This document shows positions 7,102-13,760 of a DNA stretch of 18,224 bases, piece by piece (the stretch's first letter is position 1; every line of letters starts with the position of its first letter). The DNA comes from DATAQC01 sp038232455 (GTDB taxonomy: Bacteria; Actinomycetota; Acidimicrobiia; Acidimicrobiales; AC-14), in the NCBI GenBank assembly GCA_038232455.1, contig JBBSHU010000060.1:1-18224 (forward strand), given 5' to 3'. A program made the translations under genes and the position numbers. The notes below the pieces were generated by a model that did not search any database, had not been told where the DNA came from, and saw only the letters and a program-made list of their open reading frames with translations.

Positions 7102-7125
7102 GAGACATGAGACATACTGAAACAT
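7102..7125. repeat. Three GARACAT repeats in the divergent promoter region
   Basis: GAGACAT (7102-7108), GAGACAT (7109-7115) and GAAACAT (7119-7125) lie between the divergent starts of the moeZ-like gene (7004) and the interrupted gene (7197). Clustered short direct repeats at such a place may bind a regulator of one or both genes. No function is shown by the sequence alone. Confidence 0.35.
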
Positions 7126-7196
7126 CAGGAAAGCCTAGTTAGGTTCCTCTGGTGCTGGCTTCCCCTCACTCACGCTGTCGTCGCCTTGGAGGCGTC

Positions 7197-7349
7197 ATGA
7201 GCACCGGCCTTGCCCTCCCCGTTGGCTCCACTCCCGCCAACCCACCAGACACCCTGGCCATCCAGCCCTGGCCCGACGGTGTCATCGATGCCCTGGGCCA
7301 CGATCCGCGGTCCCACTACGTCGAGCAGTACTGGCTGATTATGTCGTGA
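7197..7349 (+). pseudogene. 5' fragment of an actinobacterial conserved gene, interrupted by the mobile element
   Basis: The gene starts at ATG 7197 behind GGAGG (7188-7192) and reads MSTGLALPVGSTPANPPDTL and later ALGHDPRSHYVEQYWL. Gene sequence ends at the CTG at 7335-7337. The remaining codons (IMS, stop at 7347-7349) are the start of the inserted element. The continuation, ILGPSTTWLLRRL, resumes at 18116 in the matching frame. Joining CTG to TGC at 18116 gives ...YWL-CILGPS.... From memory, HDPRSxYVExFWLxxLGPST is the pattern of a conserved actinobacterial protein of unknown role. I cannot name the family. The fragment alone (47 native residues) is unlikely to work. Confidence 0.7.
7338..7345 (+). 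repeat. Left terminal inverted repeat of the element
   Basis: ATTATGTC is the exact reverse complement of GACATAAT at 18104-18111. Further in, the left end has GGCGGTGTAACAG and the right end, read inward, has GGCGTGTCCAACAG, so similarity continues imperfectly for about 30 bp. It directly abuts the last native codon of the interrupted gene. Confidence 0.65.
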
Positions 7350-7373
7350 CTGAGGCGGTGTAACAGAGCCCTG

Positions 7374-7433
7374 GCCTGACAAGCTGCAGCCGGGCTGCCC
7401 TGCCTCCGCAGCAACGCGGACCGGTTGTCAGGC
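7374..7433. repeat. Subterminal long-range inverted repeat at the left end
   Basis: GCCTGACAA (7374-7382) and TTGTCAGGC (7425-7433) form a perfect 9-bp stem. An adjoining nested pair, GCTGC (7383-7387) and GCAGC (7408-7412), extends the stem. It lies in the gene-free left end of the element (7350-7521). It may be a recombinase or accessory-protein site, or a structured transcript terminator for read-through from the interrupted gene. Confidence 0.4.
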
Positions 7434-7509
7434 GACGGGTGTGCTTGTGCGGTGACTCTCAGGCCAAGTCTCGACCGATAGACGCGGCCGGAGCGTCTTG
7501 ACCCTTCGC

Positions 7510-7515
7510 TACTGT
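7510..7515 (+). promoter_or_regulatory. -10 hexamer of a probable leaderless promoter for the LuxR-type regulator
   Basis: TACTGT fits the actinobacterial TAnnnT -10 box and is followed by exactly six bases (CGGACC) before the ATG at 7522. Transcription would begin at or next to the start codon. No convincing Shine-Dalgarno precedes that ATG, in line with a leaderless mRNA. No clear -35 box is seen at the expected spacing; TTGACC at 7498 is too close. Confidence 0.4.
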
Positions 7516-7521
7516 CGGACC

Positions 7522-10350
7522 ATGAGTGGGGCAGCATCGGCCTGGTCGGCCCCGGAGCGGGACCGACTGGAGCTCCTGGTCGGGCGGGAGTTGGAACTCC
7601 GGGTGTTGGAAACGGTTGCCGCGACGACTGCCTCCGGGCACCCTCGGGTCGTGCTGATCGAAGGGGCCGCCGGTATCGGCAAGACCGCGCTCCTGCGATC
7701 CTTCGTGGCGGCTCTTTCGCTCCCTCTGGTGCTGTGGGCCAGCGGCGACGAGTTGGAGACGACCCTGACCAACGGCGTGGTCCGCCAGCTGACCGACGGC
7801 CTCGATGCCGGCGCGTACCCAGCAATGGCGGACACCAACACCACCTCGACCACCAGTGCTGATCCACTGGTGGTCGGCGCGGCGCTGCTTGAGGTGTTCA
7901 GCGGGCGAGCGCGAGACGCTCCTCTGGTTGTGGTCATCGACGACGCGCACTGGGCCGACACGTTGTCGTTGCAGGCCATCACTTTCGCCCTCCGACGTCT
8001 CCGCACCGACCCGGTCCTCGTGTTGTTGGGGGCCCGCGACGAGGACCTCGGCCGCCTTCCGCCCTCGCTGCGGCGGGTGCTGGCCGGGGAAACCGGCGCC
8101 ACTCTGCACCTCCACGGCCTCGATGAGTCGGCCATCGCTGCTCTATGTGAACAACAGGGCCTCGGGCCAATACCACCTCGGGCCAGTCATCGCTTACGTG
8201 AGCACACCGGAGGCCATCCCCTCCACATCCGGGCCCTGTTGACCGAGATCGGCCCGGAGCTGCTGGCCGACACAGGTGACCATCCCCTCCCCGCCCCCCG
8301 TGCCTTGAGCCCCCTGATCCTCGCCCGACTGGCATCGAGCACAGCGGCTTCCCAGCGCCTGGTCGTTGCCGCATCGATACTCGGACAGCACTCTGCGCTC
8401 GGGCTCGCGGCGCGCCTCGGCGAGGTTGACGAGCCTCTGGCGGCCCTCGACGAGGCGGTGGGTGCGGGGTTGGTGACGCCTCTGGTTCCAGGCGGACGCG
8501 AAGTGATCTTCTCTCATCCGCTGGTGCGAGCGGCGGTCTATCACGACCTGGCTGCGGCGAGGCGGGCGGCCCTACATGCCCGAGCGGCGAAGCTGGTCGA
8601 GCCGGGCGTCGACCGGCTCCGACATCGCATCGCCGCTGCCGGCACCGAGGACGACGCGGTGGCAGCCGAGGCGGTGGCCACGGCCGAGGCACAGGCGGAA
8701 CGGGGTTCGTGGGCTTCAGCGGCTGGCTATTTCGCGGAGGCGTCCAAGCTGTCCACCTCGCGTGGCCATCGGGAGCAATGGGCCTTGGCCAGGTTGGAGA
8801 GCCTGTTCCTCGGCGGCGAGGTGGGCGAGGTTGCCCCCCTCATCGCGCAAGCGGAGGCCTTCCCGCCCAGTCCCTACCGCAGCCTCGTGCTCGGCGAGTT
8901 CGCGCTGGCCACTGGTCGCGCCGGCGACGCAGAGCTGCTGCTCGTTACGGGCTGGAGCCTGTGCCAGCTGCCAAACGACGCGCCGGTCGCCGCCCGTTTG
9001 GCCGCGCAACTCGCCATCGTCATCATCAACCAGGGCCGGGCCAAGGAGACAGTGGAATGGGCCCGGAGGGCCCTTGAGCTGGCTCCCGACGGGCGGGCGG
9101 CGACGGTGAACCCGCAGTTGATGCTGGTGCTCGCCCTGGGCATGTCGGGACGAGCGGCAGAGGGTATGGCCGAGGTCGGCTGGCTGGCGGAACGGGTGGT
9201 CGAACCCGGTCCCCGTGTCGTCGACGCTGTGCTGGCACGGGGGGTGCTGCAGCTGTGGTGCGGTGAGCTCCAGGCCGCCGGCGAGGACCTGGCCGTCGCC
9301 GCCGAGGCGGCACGCACGCGGAGCTCGTCGCACGGGTGGATCATGTCTCTGTACTACCGGGCCGAGTGCGAGTACCGAATGGGCCGGTGGGACGAAGCCA
9401 TCACCCACGCCGAACTGGCCGTGTCGGTGGCCCACGACGCCGACCTCGTATGGACCTACGCGCTGGCCCACGCCGTGGCCGCTTTCCCTCTTGCTGGTCG
9501 AGGAGCATGGGAGGGCGCCGACGCCCACGTCCGCGCCGCATCCGATGCCGCCGCTCTCCTCGGCGACGGCGCCAGCCAGCTGTGGGCGGCCGTCGCCGCA
9601 GCACGGGTGGCGCAGGCCCGCGGTGACCACGATGCCGGGCTGTCGGCCCTGGCCCCCCTCGCCGACATCCACTGGGTCGACGGCCTCCATGAGCCCGGTA
9701 TCCAGCCCTGGGAACTGCTCTATGCCGAAGCCCTGATCGGCGCCAGACGGCTCGACGATGCTGACCAGCGGCTGTCAGCCGTCGAGGCCCACGTCGGCCT
9801 CCCACCCGGGCCGCTGGGTCGACAGGCGCTGTCCCGGGTCCGAGGACGCCTGTTCGTCGAAAAGGGCATGCCAGCGGAGGCCGAGGCCGCCTTCATGGCG
9901 GGCCTGGAAGGAAGCGACGGCGGGTCGCCGTTCGAAGAAGCACTGCTGCGACTGGCACTCGGCGGCCTCCTGCGCCGCCAAGGCAAGCGTCGGGCGGCGC
10001 TGGGCGAACTGCAGGCGGCCTACGGGGCCTTCGAGCGGTTGGAAGCGCTCCCTTTCCTCGACCGGTGCGAACGGGAGCTGAAGGCGTGTGGTCTTGTTCC
10101 CGGGCCCCGTGGCCATGCGCATCGGGCCCGGCTCAGTCCTCAGGAGCTGGCGGTGGCCACCCTGGTTGTCTCCGGAATGAGCAACCCCGAGGTGGCCGCC
10201 GAGCTGGTCGTCAGCGTGAAGACCATCGAGTTCCACCTCGGAAACGTCTACGCCAAGCTTGGCGTGTCCTCCCGGAACCGGCTGGCGGCCGTTCTGCCGT
10301 CGTCGGGTCCGGATGCCTCCGGCGTGGCCGGAGCGGCGGCAAAAGACTAG
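7522..10350 (+). CDS. LuxR-family transcriptional regulator with AAA ATPase domain (LAL/MalT-type)
   Basis: A 942-aa regulator of the large ATP-binding LuxR type, a STAND-like ATPase switch. Walker A is GAAGIGKT at residues 48-55, and Walker B is PLVVVIDDAHWAD at 134-146. A long helical TPR-like region (about 300-830) follows. The C-terminal LuxR helix-turn-helix (about 870-925) contains LSPQELAVATLVVSGMSNPE and SVKTIEFHLGNVYAKLGV. In this family ligand sensing drives ATP-dependent oligomerisation and promoter activation. An in-frame TTG at 7498 exists, but ATG at 7522 fits the usual opening (LLVGRELELRVLE). It is the first gene of the element and likely controls the small protein and cupredoxin genes downstream. 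The ligand is unknown, and regulation of the neighbours is an inference from position. Confidence 0.9.
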   Translation: MSGAASAWSAPERDRLELLVGRELELRVLETVAATTASGHPRVVLIEGAAGIGKTALLRSFVAALSLPLVLWASGDELETTLTNGVVRQLTDGLDAGAYPAMADTNTTSTTSADPLVVGAALLEVFSGRARDAPLVVVIDDAHWADTLSLQAITFALRRLRTDPVLVLLGARDEDLGRLPPSLRRVLAGETGATLHLHGLDESAIAALCEQQGLGPIPPRASHRLREHTGGHPLHIRALLTEIGPELLADTGDHPLPAPRALSPLILARLASSTAASQRLVVAASILGQHSALGLAARLGEVDEPLAALDEAVGAGLVTPLVPGGREVIFSHPLVRAAVYHDLAAARRAALHARAAKLVEPGVDRLRHRIAAAGTEDDAVAAEAVATAEAQAERGSWASAAGYFAEASKLSTSRGHREQWALARLESLFLGGEVGEVAPLIAQAEAFPPSPYRSLVLGEFALATGRAGDAELLLVTGWSLCQLPNDAPVAARLAAQLAIVIINQGRAKETVEWARRALELAPDGRAATVNPQLMLVLALGMSGRAAEGMAEVGWLAERVVEPGPRVVDAVLARGVLQLWCGELQAAGEDLAVAAEAARTRSSSHGWIMSLYYRAECEYRMGRWDEAITHAELAVSVAHDADLVWTYALAHAVAAFPLAGRGAWEGADAHVRAASDAAALLGDGASQLWAAVAAARVAQARGDHDAGLSALAPLADIHWVDGLHEPGIQPWELLYAEALIGARRLDDADQRLSAVEAHVGLPPGPLGRQALSRVRGRLFVEKGMPAEAEAAFMAGLEGSDGGSPFEEALLRLALGGLLRRQGKRRAALGELQAAYGAFERLEALPFLDRCERELKACGLVPGPRGHAHRARLSPQELAVATLVVSGMSNPEVAAELVVSVKTIEFHLGNVYAKLGVSSRNRLAAVLPSSGPDASGVAGAAAKD

Positions 10351-10416
10351 GGAACTCCCTGGGGCGAAGGAGCCGGCGCGCCCCTACGGTGCATGCCACT
10401 CGCCGAAGGAAACCCC

Positions 10417-10611
10417 ATGCGCTTCATCCTTGACATCGATCCACAGCCCGAGGGAAGAGTCACCGGGCGCGTCCAAGCGGAAAGCGCGCCGGAGGCCAAG
10501 ACCTTCACCGGCTGGCTCGAGCTGCTGGCATTCATCGAACCAGGACAGGCTTCCGGGACCGATGCCGACCGCGCCCCGCCGCCTCTGGCGAGCCAGGAGC
10601 GGTCACCGTGA
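10417..10611 (+). CDS. Small conserved protein of unknown function
   Basis: A 64-aa protein with the motif MRFILDIDPQPEGRVTGRV, later TFTGWLELLAFIE, and a disordered Pro/Ala-rich tail. The pattern (beta strand, GRVxG, then F-x-GWLELL) resembles short hypothetical proteins I associate with actinobacterial LuxR-type regulators, but I cannot name a family. I chose the ATG at 10417, preceded by GAAGGAAA at good spacing, over the ATG at 10393, which would only add MPLAEGNP. It lies 66 bp after the regulator. No signal peptide or cysteines are present, so it is probably cytoplasmic. It may be a small accessory or sensor protein of the cargo; this is a guess. Confidence 0.6.
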   Translation: MRFILDIDPQPEGRVTGRVQAESAPEAKTFTGWLELLAFIEPGQASGTDADRAPPPLASQERSP

Positions 10612-10718
10612 CCTTGTACCGTTCCCGCTCACGAAGGCGGGTTGGGCGACGGGAGGGCCGAGCGATGTATCACCACCACCCGCAAGCGCGTCGAGTAACG
10701 AAACGAGATGGAGGTCCG

Positions 10719-11576
10719 ATGTCGTCGAGATCAGTGTTGAGCGTCGCGATGGCGGCGACGGTGGCGAGTTTCGGGCTCACCGCCTGTGGAGGCTCGCCGT
10801 CGAACGCGACCCTGTCGATGAAGACCACCGAGCCGAGCGCCGGGAAGGTGGCCATCAGCGCGCCCGACAGTGTGAAGGCGGGCCTGGTGCAGGTGTCGTT
10901 GAAGAACGCCGGCAAACAGCTCCACGATGCGCTGCTCGTGCGGGTCGACGGCAACCATTCGCAGCAGGAGCTGGTCGATGCCGTGTCGAGCCAGGATGCG
11001 CCGCCGCCCGAGTGGGCCCACTTGAGTGGTGGTGCGTTCACCGCCGCCCCCGGCCAGTCGTCGACGGCCACGCTGAACTTGGCGCCGGGCTCGTACTACG
11101 TCGTCGACACCCAGAGCGATGACAATGACAACTCCTTCGCCAAGGCGGGCGCGATCCGCCCGCTGCGGGTGACGGGCTCAGCTTCGACGTCGGCCCTGCC
11201 CGAGGCCAGCGCCACCATCACCGCCCAGGAATACTCCTTCGACATCCCCACCAACCTGAAGGTGGGCGCTAACACCATCAGGTTCCAGAACAACGGCAAG
11301 CAGCCGCACCTCCTCGTCGCCGCCCCCATCGCCGAGGGCAAGACCCTCGCCGACGTGAAGGCGTCGTTCGCCTCCAACGGGCCCCCGACCGGTCCGCCGC
11401 CGGTGGACTTCGAGAAGGCCACAGGTGGACAGGGGCTCGACGGCGGGGGATCGCTGGTGACCACCATGAACTTCCAGAAGGGCACCTACGCCTTCATCTG
11501 CTTCCTGAGCGACCGCGGCGCAGCCGGGCCGCCCCACTTCAAGCTCGGCATGCTGCAGGAGGTGAAGGTGGGCTGA
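10719..11576 (+). CDS. Cupredoxin-like lipoprotein with two beta domains
   Basis: A 285-aa lipoprotein. The signal peptide ends in the lipobox LTAC (Cys23), so it would be tethered to the outer face of the membrane. Two related beta domains follow. Domain 1 (about 40-150) has VQVSLKNAGKQLHDALLVRV. Domain 2 (about 165-285) has NTIRFQNNGKQPHLLVAAPI and ends FICFLSDRGAAGPPHFKLGM. Only domain 2 has a full set of possible type-1 copper ligands: His197, Cys261, His273 and Met278 (C-x11-H-x4-M). Domain 1 has the His (69) but no Cys and is presumably copper-free. Start ATG at 10719 follows GGAGG; an upstream GTG at 10608 would destroy the signal peptide. The adjacent gene encodes a single-domain relative. 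An electron-transfer or copper-binding role is inferred. Confidence 0.75.
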   Translation: MSSRSVLSVAMAATVASFGLTACGGSPSNATLSMKTTEPSAGKVAISAPDSVKAGLVQVSLKNAGKQLHDALLVRVDGNHSQQELVDAVSSQDAPPPEWAHLSGGAFTAAPGQSSTATLNLAPGSYYVVDTQSDDNDNSFAKAGAIRPLRVTGSASTSALPEASATITAQEYSFDIPTNLKVGANTIRFQNNGKQPHLLVAAPIAEGKTLADVKASFASNGPPTGPPPVDFEKATGGQGLDGGGSLVTTMNFQKGTYAFICFLSDRGAAGPPHFKLGMLQEVKVG

Positions 11577-11638
11577 CGCTATGTGAAACACTCACCTTCC
11601 CGCAACACCCTTGTTCACCCAAATGAAAGGCAGAACCA

Positions 11639-12151
11639 ATGATCTTGCGAAGGCTGGGACGCTCATGGGCGGCCCGCATCGGCTTCAGCGCCGCCATGGT
11701 GGCCTCGGTGATGGGCGTCTCCTCGCCGCCCGCTTCGGCCGCACCCCTCAAGCTCCCCCTGGCCGTCGTCGCCCGGGACTTCCAGTTCCTCGGGGTGCCC
11801 GGGCGGCTGCCCGCGGCCACTTACGACCTGCAGTTCATCAACATCAGCAGGACCGAGGAGCACGAGTTCGTGGCCGTTAACCTTGGCCCCATATGCAGCA
11901 AAACGATCACTACCGTCGCAGCGGCCAAGGCGTTGCTCGACGGAGGCCAGGATCCCGACGTCGTTTGCCCCGGCAACACCTTCGAGGGCGGCGTCGACGC
12001 AGGGCCCGGAGGTCGTGCCCGCCAGACACTCACGCTGACACCAGGGCGCACGCTCTACTTCTGCGGCGTCCCCGACGAGAACGGCACTCCTCACTTCGAT
12101 CTGGGGATGATCGGCTTCATCAACGTGTTCAGCGTGCCGGGTCGGTTCTAG
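11639..12151 (+). CDS. Secreted single-domain cupredoxin-like protein
   Basis: A 170-aa exported protein. The signal peptide covers about residues 1-34 (basic MILRRLGRSWAARI, hydrophobic core, cleavage near ASA-AP). The mature domain is a small beta sandwich with candidate copper ligands His75 (in RTEEHEFVAV), Cys142, His152 and Met157 in CGVPDENGTPHFDLGM, that is C-x9-H-x4-M. The PHFxLGM tail matches the neighbouring lipoprotein, so the two are paralogues or partners. Cys86 and Cys110 may form a disulfide. The C-H spacing is much wider than in plastocyanin (C-x2-H) or azurin (C-x4-H), so copper binding needs proof. The ATG at 11639 follows AAAGG at 8-nt spacing. A strong hairpin ends the cassette 35 bp later. 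Confidence 0.7.
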   Translation: MILRRLGRSWAARIGFSAAMVASVMGVSSPPASAAPLKLPLAVVARDFQFLGVPGRLPAATYDLQFINISRTEEHEFVAVNLGPICSKTITTVAAAKALLDGGQDPDVVCPGNTFEGGVDAGPGGRARQTLTLTPGRTLYFCGVPDENGTPHFDLGMIGFINVFSVPGRF

Positions 12152-12186
12152 CGCCAAGAGCGGGCGACGCTTCCCTCGCAGGATAT

Positions 12187-12221
12187 CTCAGCGGGAACGA
12201 GGTCATCTCGTTCCCGCTGAG
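12187..12221 (+). terminator. Perfect 15-bp hairpin ending the cargo cassette
   Basis: CTCAGCGGGAACGAG (12187-12201), loop GTCAT, then CTCGTTCCCGCTGAG (12207-12221): perfectly paired arms. It begins 35 bp after the cupredoxin stop, so it would insulate the cargo from the recombinase genes. There is no T-tract after it. Because it is a perfect palindrome it could also be a protein-binding site. Confidence 0.65.
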
Positions 12222-12281
12222 GTCCGGTGTCATGTCATCAGATCCGAGTTCAAGGTGCTCCGACGCAATCACCGGAGCTGC

Positions 12282-12386
12282 ATGTCAATGACCATCGTTG
12301 GCGTCCACGGCTCTCCGCCCCGTGTCCCCAAGTCCAAGATCCTTGAAGCCCGAGAGGAATACCCCTACGGTTTCGCAACGGCCTGA
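12282..12386 (+). CDS. Possible 34-aa leader peptide or gene remnant before the recombinase operon
   Basis: The open frame begins MSMTIVGVHGSPPRVPKSKI, continues LEAREEYPYGF and stops at 12384-12386, 12 nt before the first recombinase start. GGAG (12273-12276) precedes it. The composition looks protein-like (charged helix, YPYGF ending), but no family is recognised and 34 codons can be open by chance. It may be a leader coupled to the recombinase operon or a relic. The rest of 12152-12398 holds only the hairpin. Confidence 0.25.
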   Translation: MSMTIVGVHGSPPRVPKSKILEAREEYPYGFATA

Positions 12387-12398
12387 CCGAGGGGAGCC

Positions 12399-13760
12399 AT
12401 GCGGCTCTACCACTTCAATCCCGCTGCCTGTGCCAAGATCGCTCCGCACCCGCCCGTCGGGATTCATCCGGGCATGCCGTTCGTCCTCGACGACGAGGGG
12501 CGCCCTGCCGGCGAGCTGAACCGCTGGCTCTGGTCGCTGCCCACGTCCGGCGTCCCCGCCCCCAACTCCTGGGACGCCTATGCCTCCGACCTGGTGGCGT
12601 GGCTACGCTTTCTGGTCCAGCGAAACGTCGGTCTGATCGACGACATGGCCATGCTCCGCGACGTCGTCGCCGCCTACCACGCTGACCGGCGGATGGGCGA
12701 CCTCGACCGCCGCCTGGCGCCGTCGAGCTGGAACCGGGCGGTCGCCGCCATCTCCCGCTTCTACGACTGGGCTTATGCCGAGAACCTGATCGACGCCGTC
12801 CCCTTCGACTACCGAACCTATTTGGTCCGCACCGACGGGTCGCCTCGGGTCCGGCGGCGCAACCTGGCCAAGGAGCGCGACGGCCGGCCCTACGCCACCA
12901 TCCGCTGGCTGGAAACCGACTACCTGGAGCTGTTCCTATCCGCCGGGCTCGGAGGCCGGTTGCCCGACGGCGAAGCCGATCCCAGCTTCCGGGGCAGAGA
13001 AGCTGCTCGCAACGCAGCGATCGGCCGTCTGGCGGCCGGCTCAGGGATGCGGTCCCAGGAGTTCTCGCACCTGCTGGTGTGGGAGCTGCCGTCGCTGCCA
13101 CTCGACAGCGCGACGGGCATCGTGGCCCTGCCCCTTCCCGCCGCCATCACCAAGGGCATTAAGGCCCGCACGACATGGGTGCGGATAGAGGCCCTAGCCG
13201 ACGTGCATTCCTACGTGGCGCTGGAGCGGGCTGCTGCCGTCCGGGGGTCGGCGTGGAGGCCAGCGACAGAGGAGTTGGTCGTCAGCGATCCTGACGCCAC
13301 CGGCGGGCGGGTCAACGGCCGCCGGGTGCGGTGGTCGTTGCTGGGCCCGGCCGAGCGGCGGCGCCTCATCGCCCCCGGTGGAGGTGCTGCCGTGGTCGCG
13401 GTCCGCGCCGATGGCGGTCCGCTGACTGACTGGGAGCACACCTTCGCCGCTGCCAGCCGACGCTGCGGCCGCATCGACGCCCGCTTCCCCGCCGTCACCC
13501 CGCACATGCTCCGTCACAGCTTCGCTGTGCACACCTTGCGCTATCTGGTCCGCACCCACCTGGCCGACACGGCCAAGCTCATACGGGTGTCGGGTGGCGA
13601 TCCGGGCTGGGCCCTCGCGCTGCGGGCCCAGGATCCCCTGCTGGTGCTGCGGGATCTGCTCGGTCACGCCTCCGTGTCGACCACCGAGGTCTACCTCCGG
13701 ATGGTCGACACCACCCGGCTGTTCACCGACACCGAGCTCGATGAGGCGGAAGCCGTATAG
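12399..13760 (+). CDS. Tyrosine recombinase 1 (TnpA-like, complete catalytic set)
   Basis: A 453-aa site-specific recombinase that cuts and rejoins DNA through a tyrosine-phosphate link. The N-terminal SAM-like core-binding domain spans about residues 50-145 (SWDAYASDLVAWLRFL to FYDWAYAENL). The catalytic domain shows Arg218 in GSGMRSQEF, the Lys of ITKGIKA (252/255), His369 and Arg372 in TPHMLRHSF, His423 in LLGHASVSTTEVYL and the nucleophile Tyr432. All canonical residues are present, so this is the best candidate for strand exchange. The ATG at 12399 follows GAGGGGAG closely. Its TAG stop shares a base with the GTG of the next gene, implying translational coupling. It corresponds to Tn554 TnpA by position and size, which is an inference. 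Confidence 0.88.
   Translation: MRLYHFNPAACAKIAPHPPVGIHPGMPFVLDDEGRPAGELNRWLWSLPTSGVPAPNSWDAYASDLVAWLRFLVQRNVGLIDDMAMLRDVVAAYHADRRMGDLDRRLAPSSWNRAVAAISRFYDWAYAENLIDAVPFDYRTYLVRTDGSPRVRRRNLAKERDGRPYATIRWLETDYLELFLSAGLGGRLPDGEADPSFRGREAARNAAIGRLAAGSGMRSQEFSHLLVWELPSLPLDSATGIVALPLPAAITKGIKARTTWVRIEALADVHSYVALERAAAVRGSAWRPATEELVVSDPDATGGRVNGRRVRWSLLGPAERRRLIAPGGGAAVVAVRADGGPLTDWEHTFAAASRRCGRIDARFPAVTPHMLRHSFAVHTLRYLVRTHLADTAKLIRVSGGDPGWALALRAQDPLLVLRDLLGHASVSTTEVYLRMVDTTRLFTDTELDEAEAV

Noticed and set aside
5847..7142. Plus-strand 431-codon open frame
   Set aside because: Mirror frame of the rhodanese-ThiF gene; Gly/Val/Asp-rich with no family features.
10608..10718. Earlier GTG start for the cupredoxin lipoprotein
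   Set aside because: It would place 37 basic residues before the signal peptide and lipobox. ATG 10719 has a good GGAGG.
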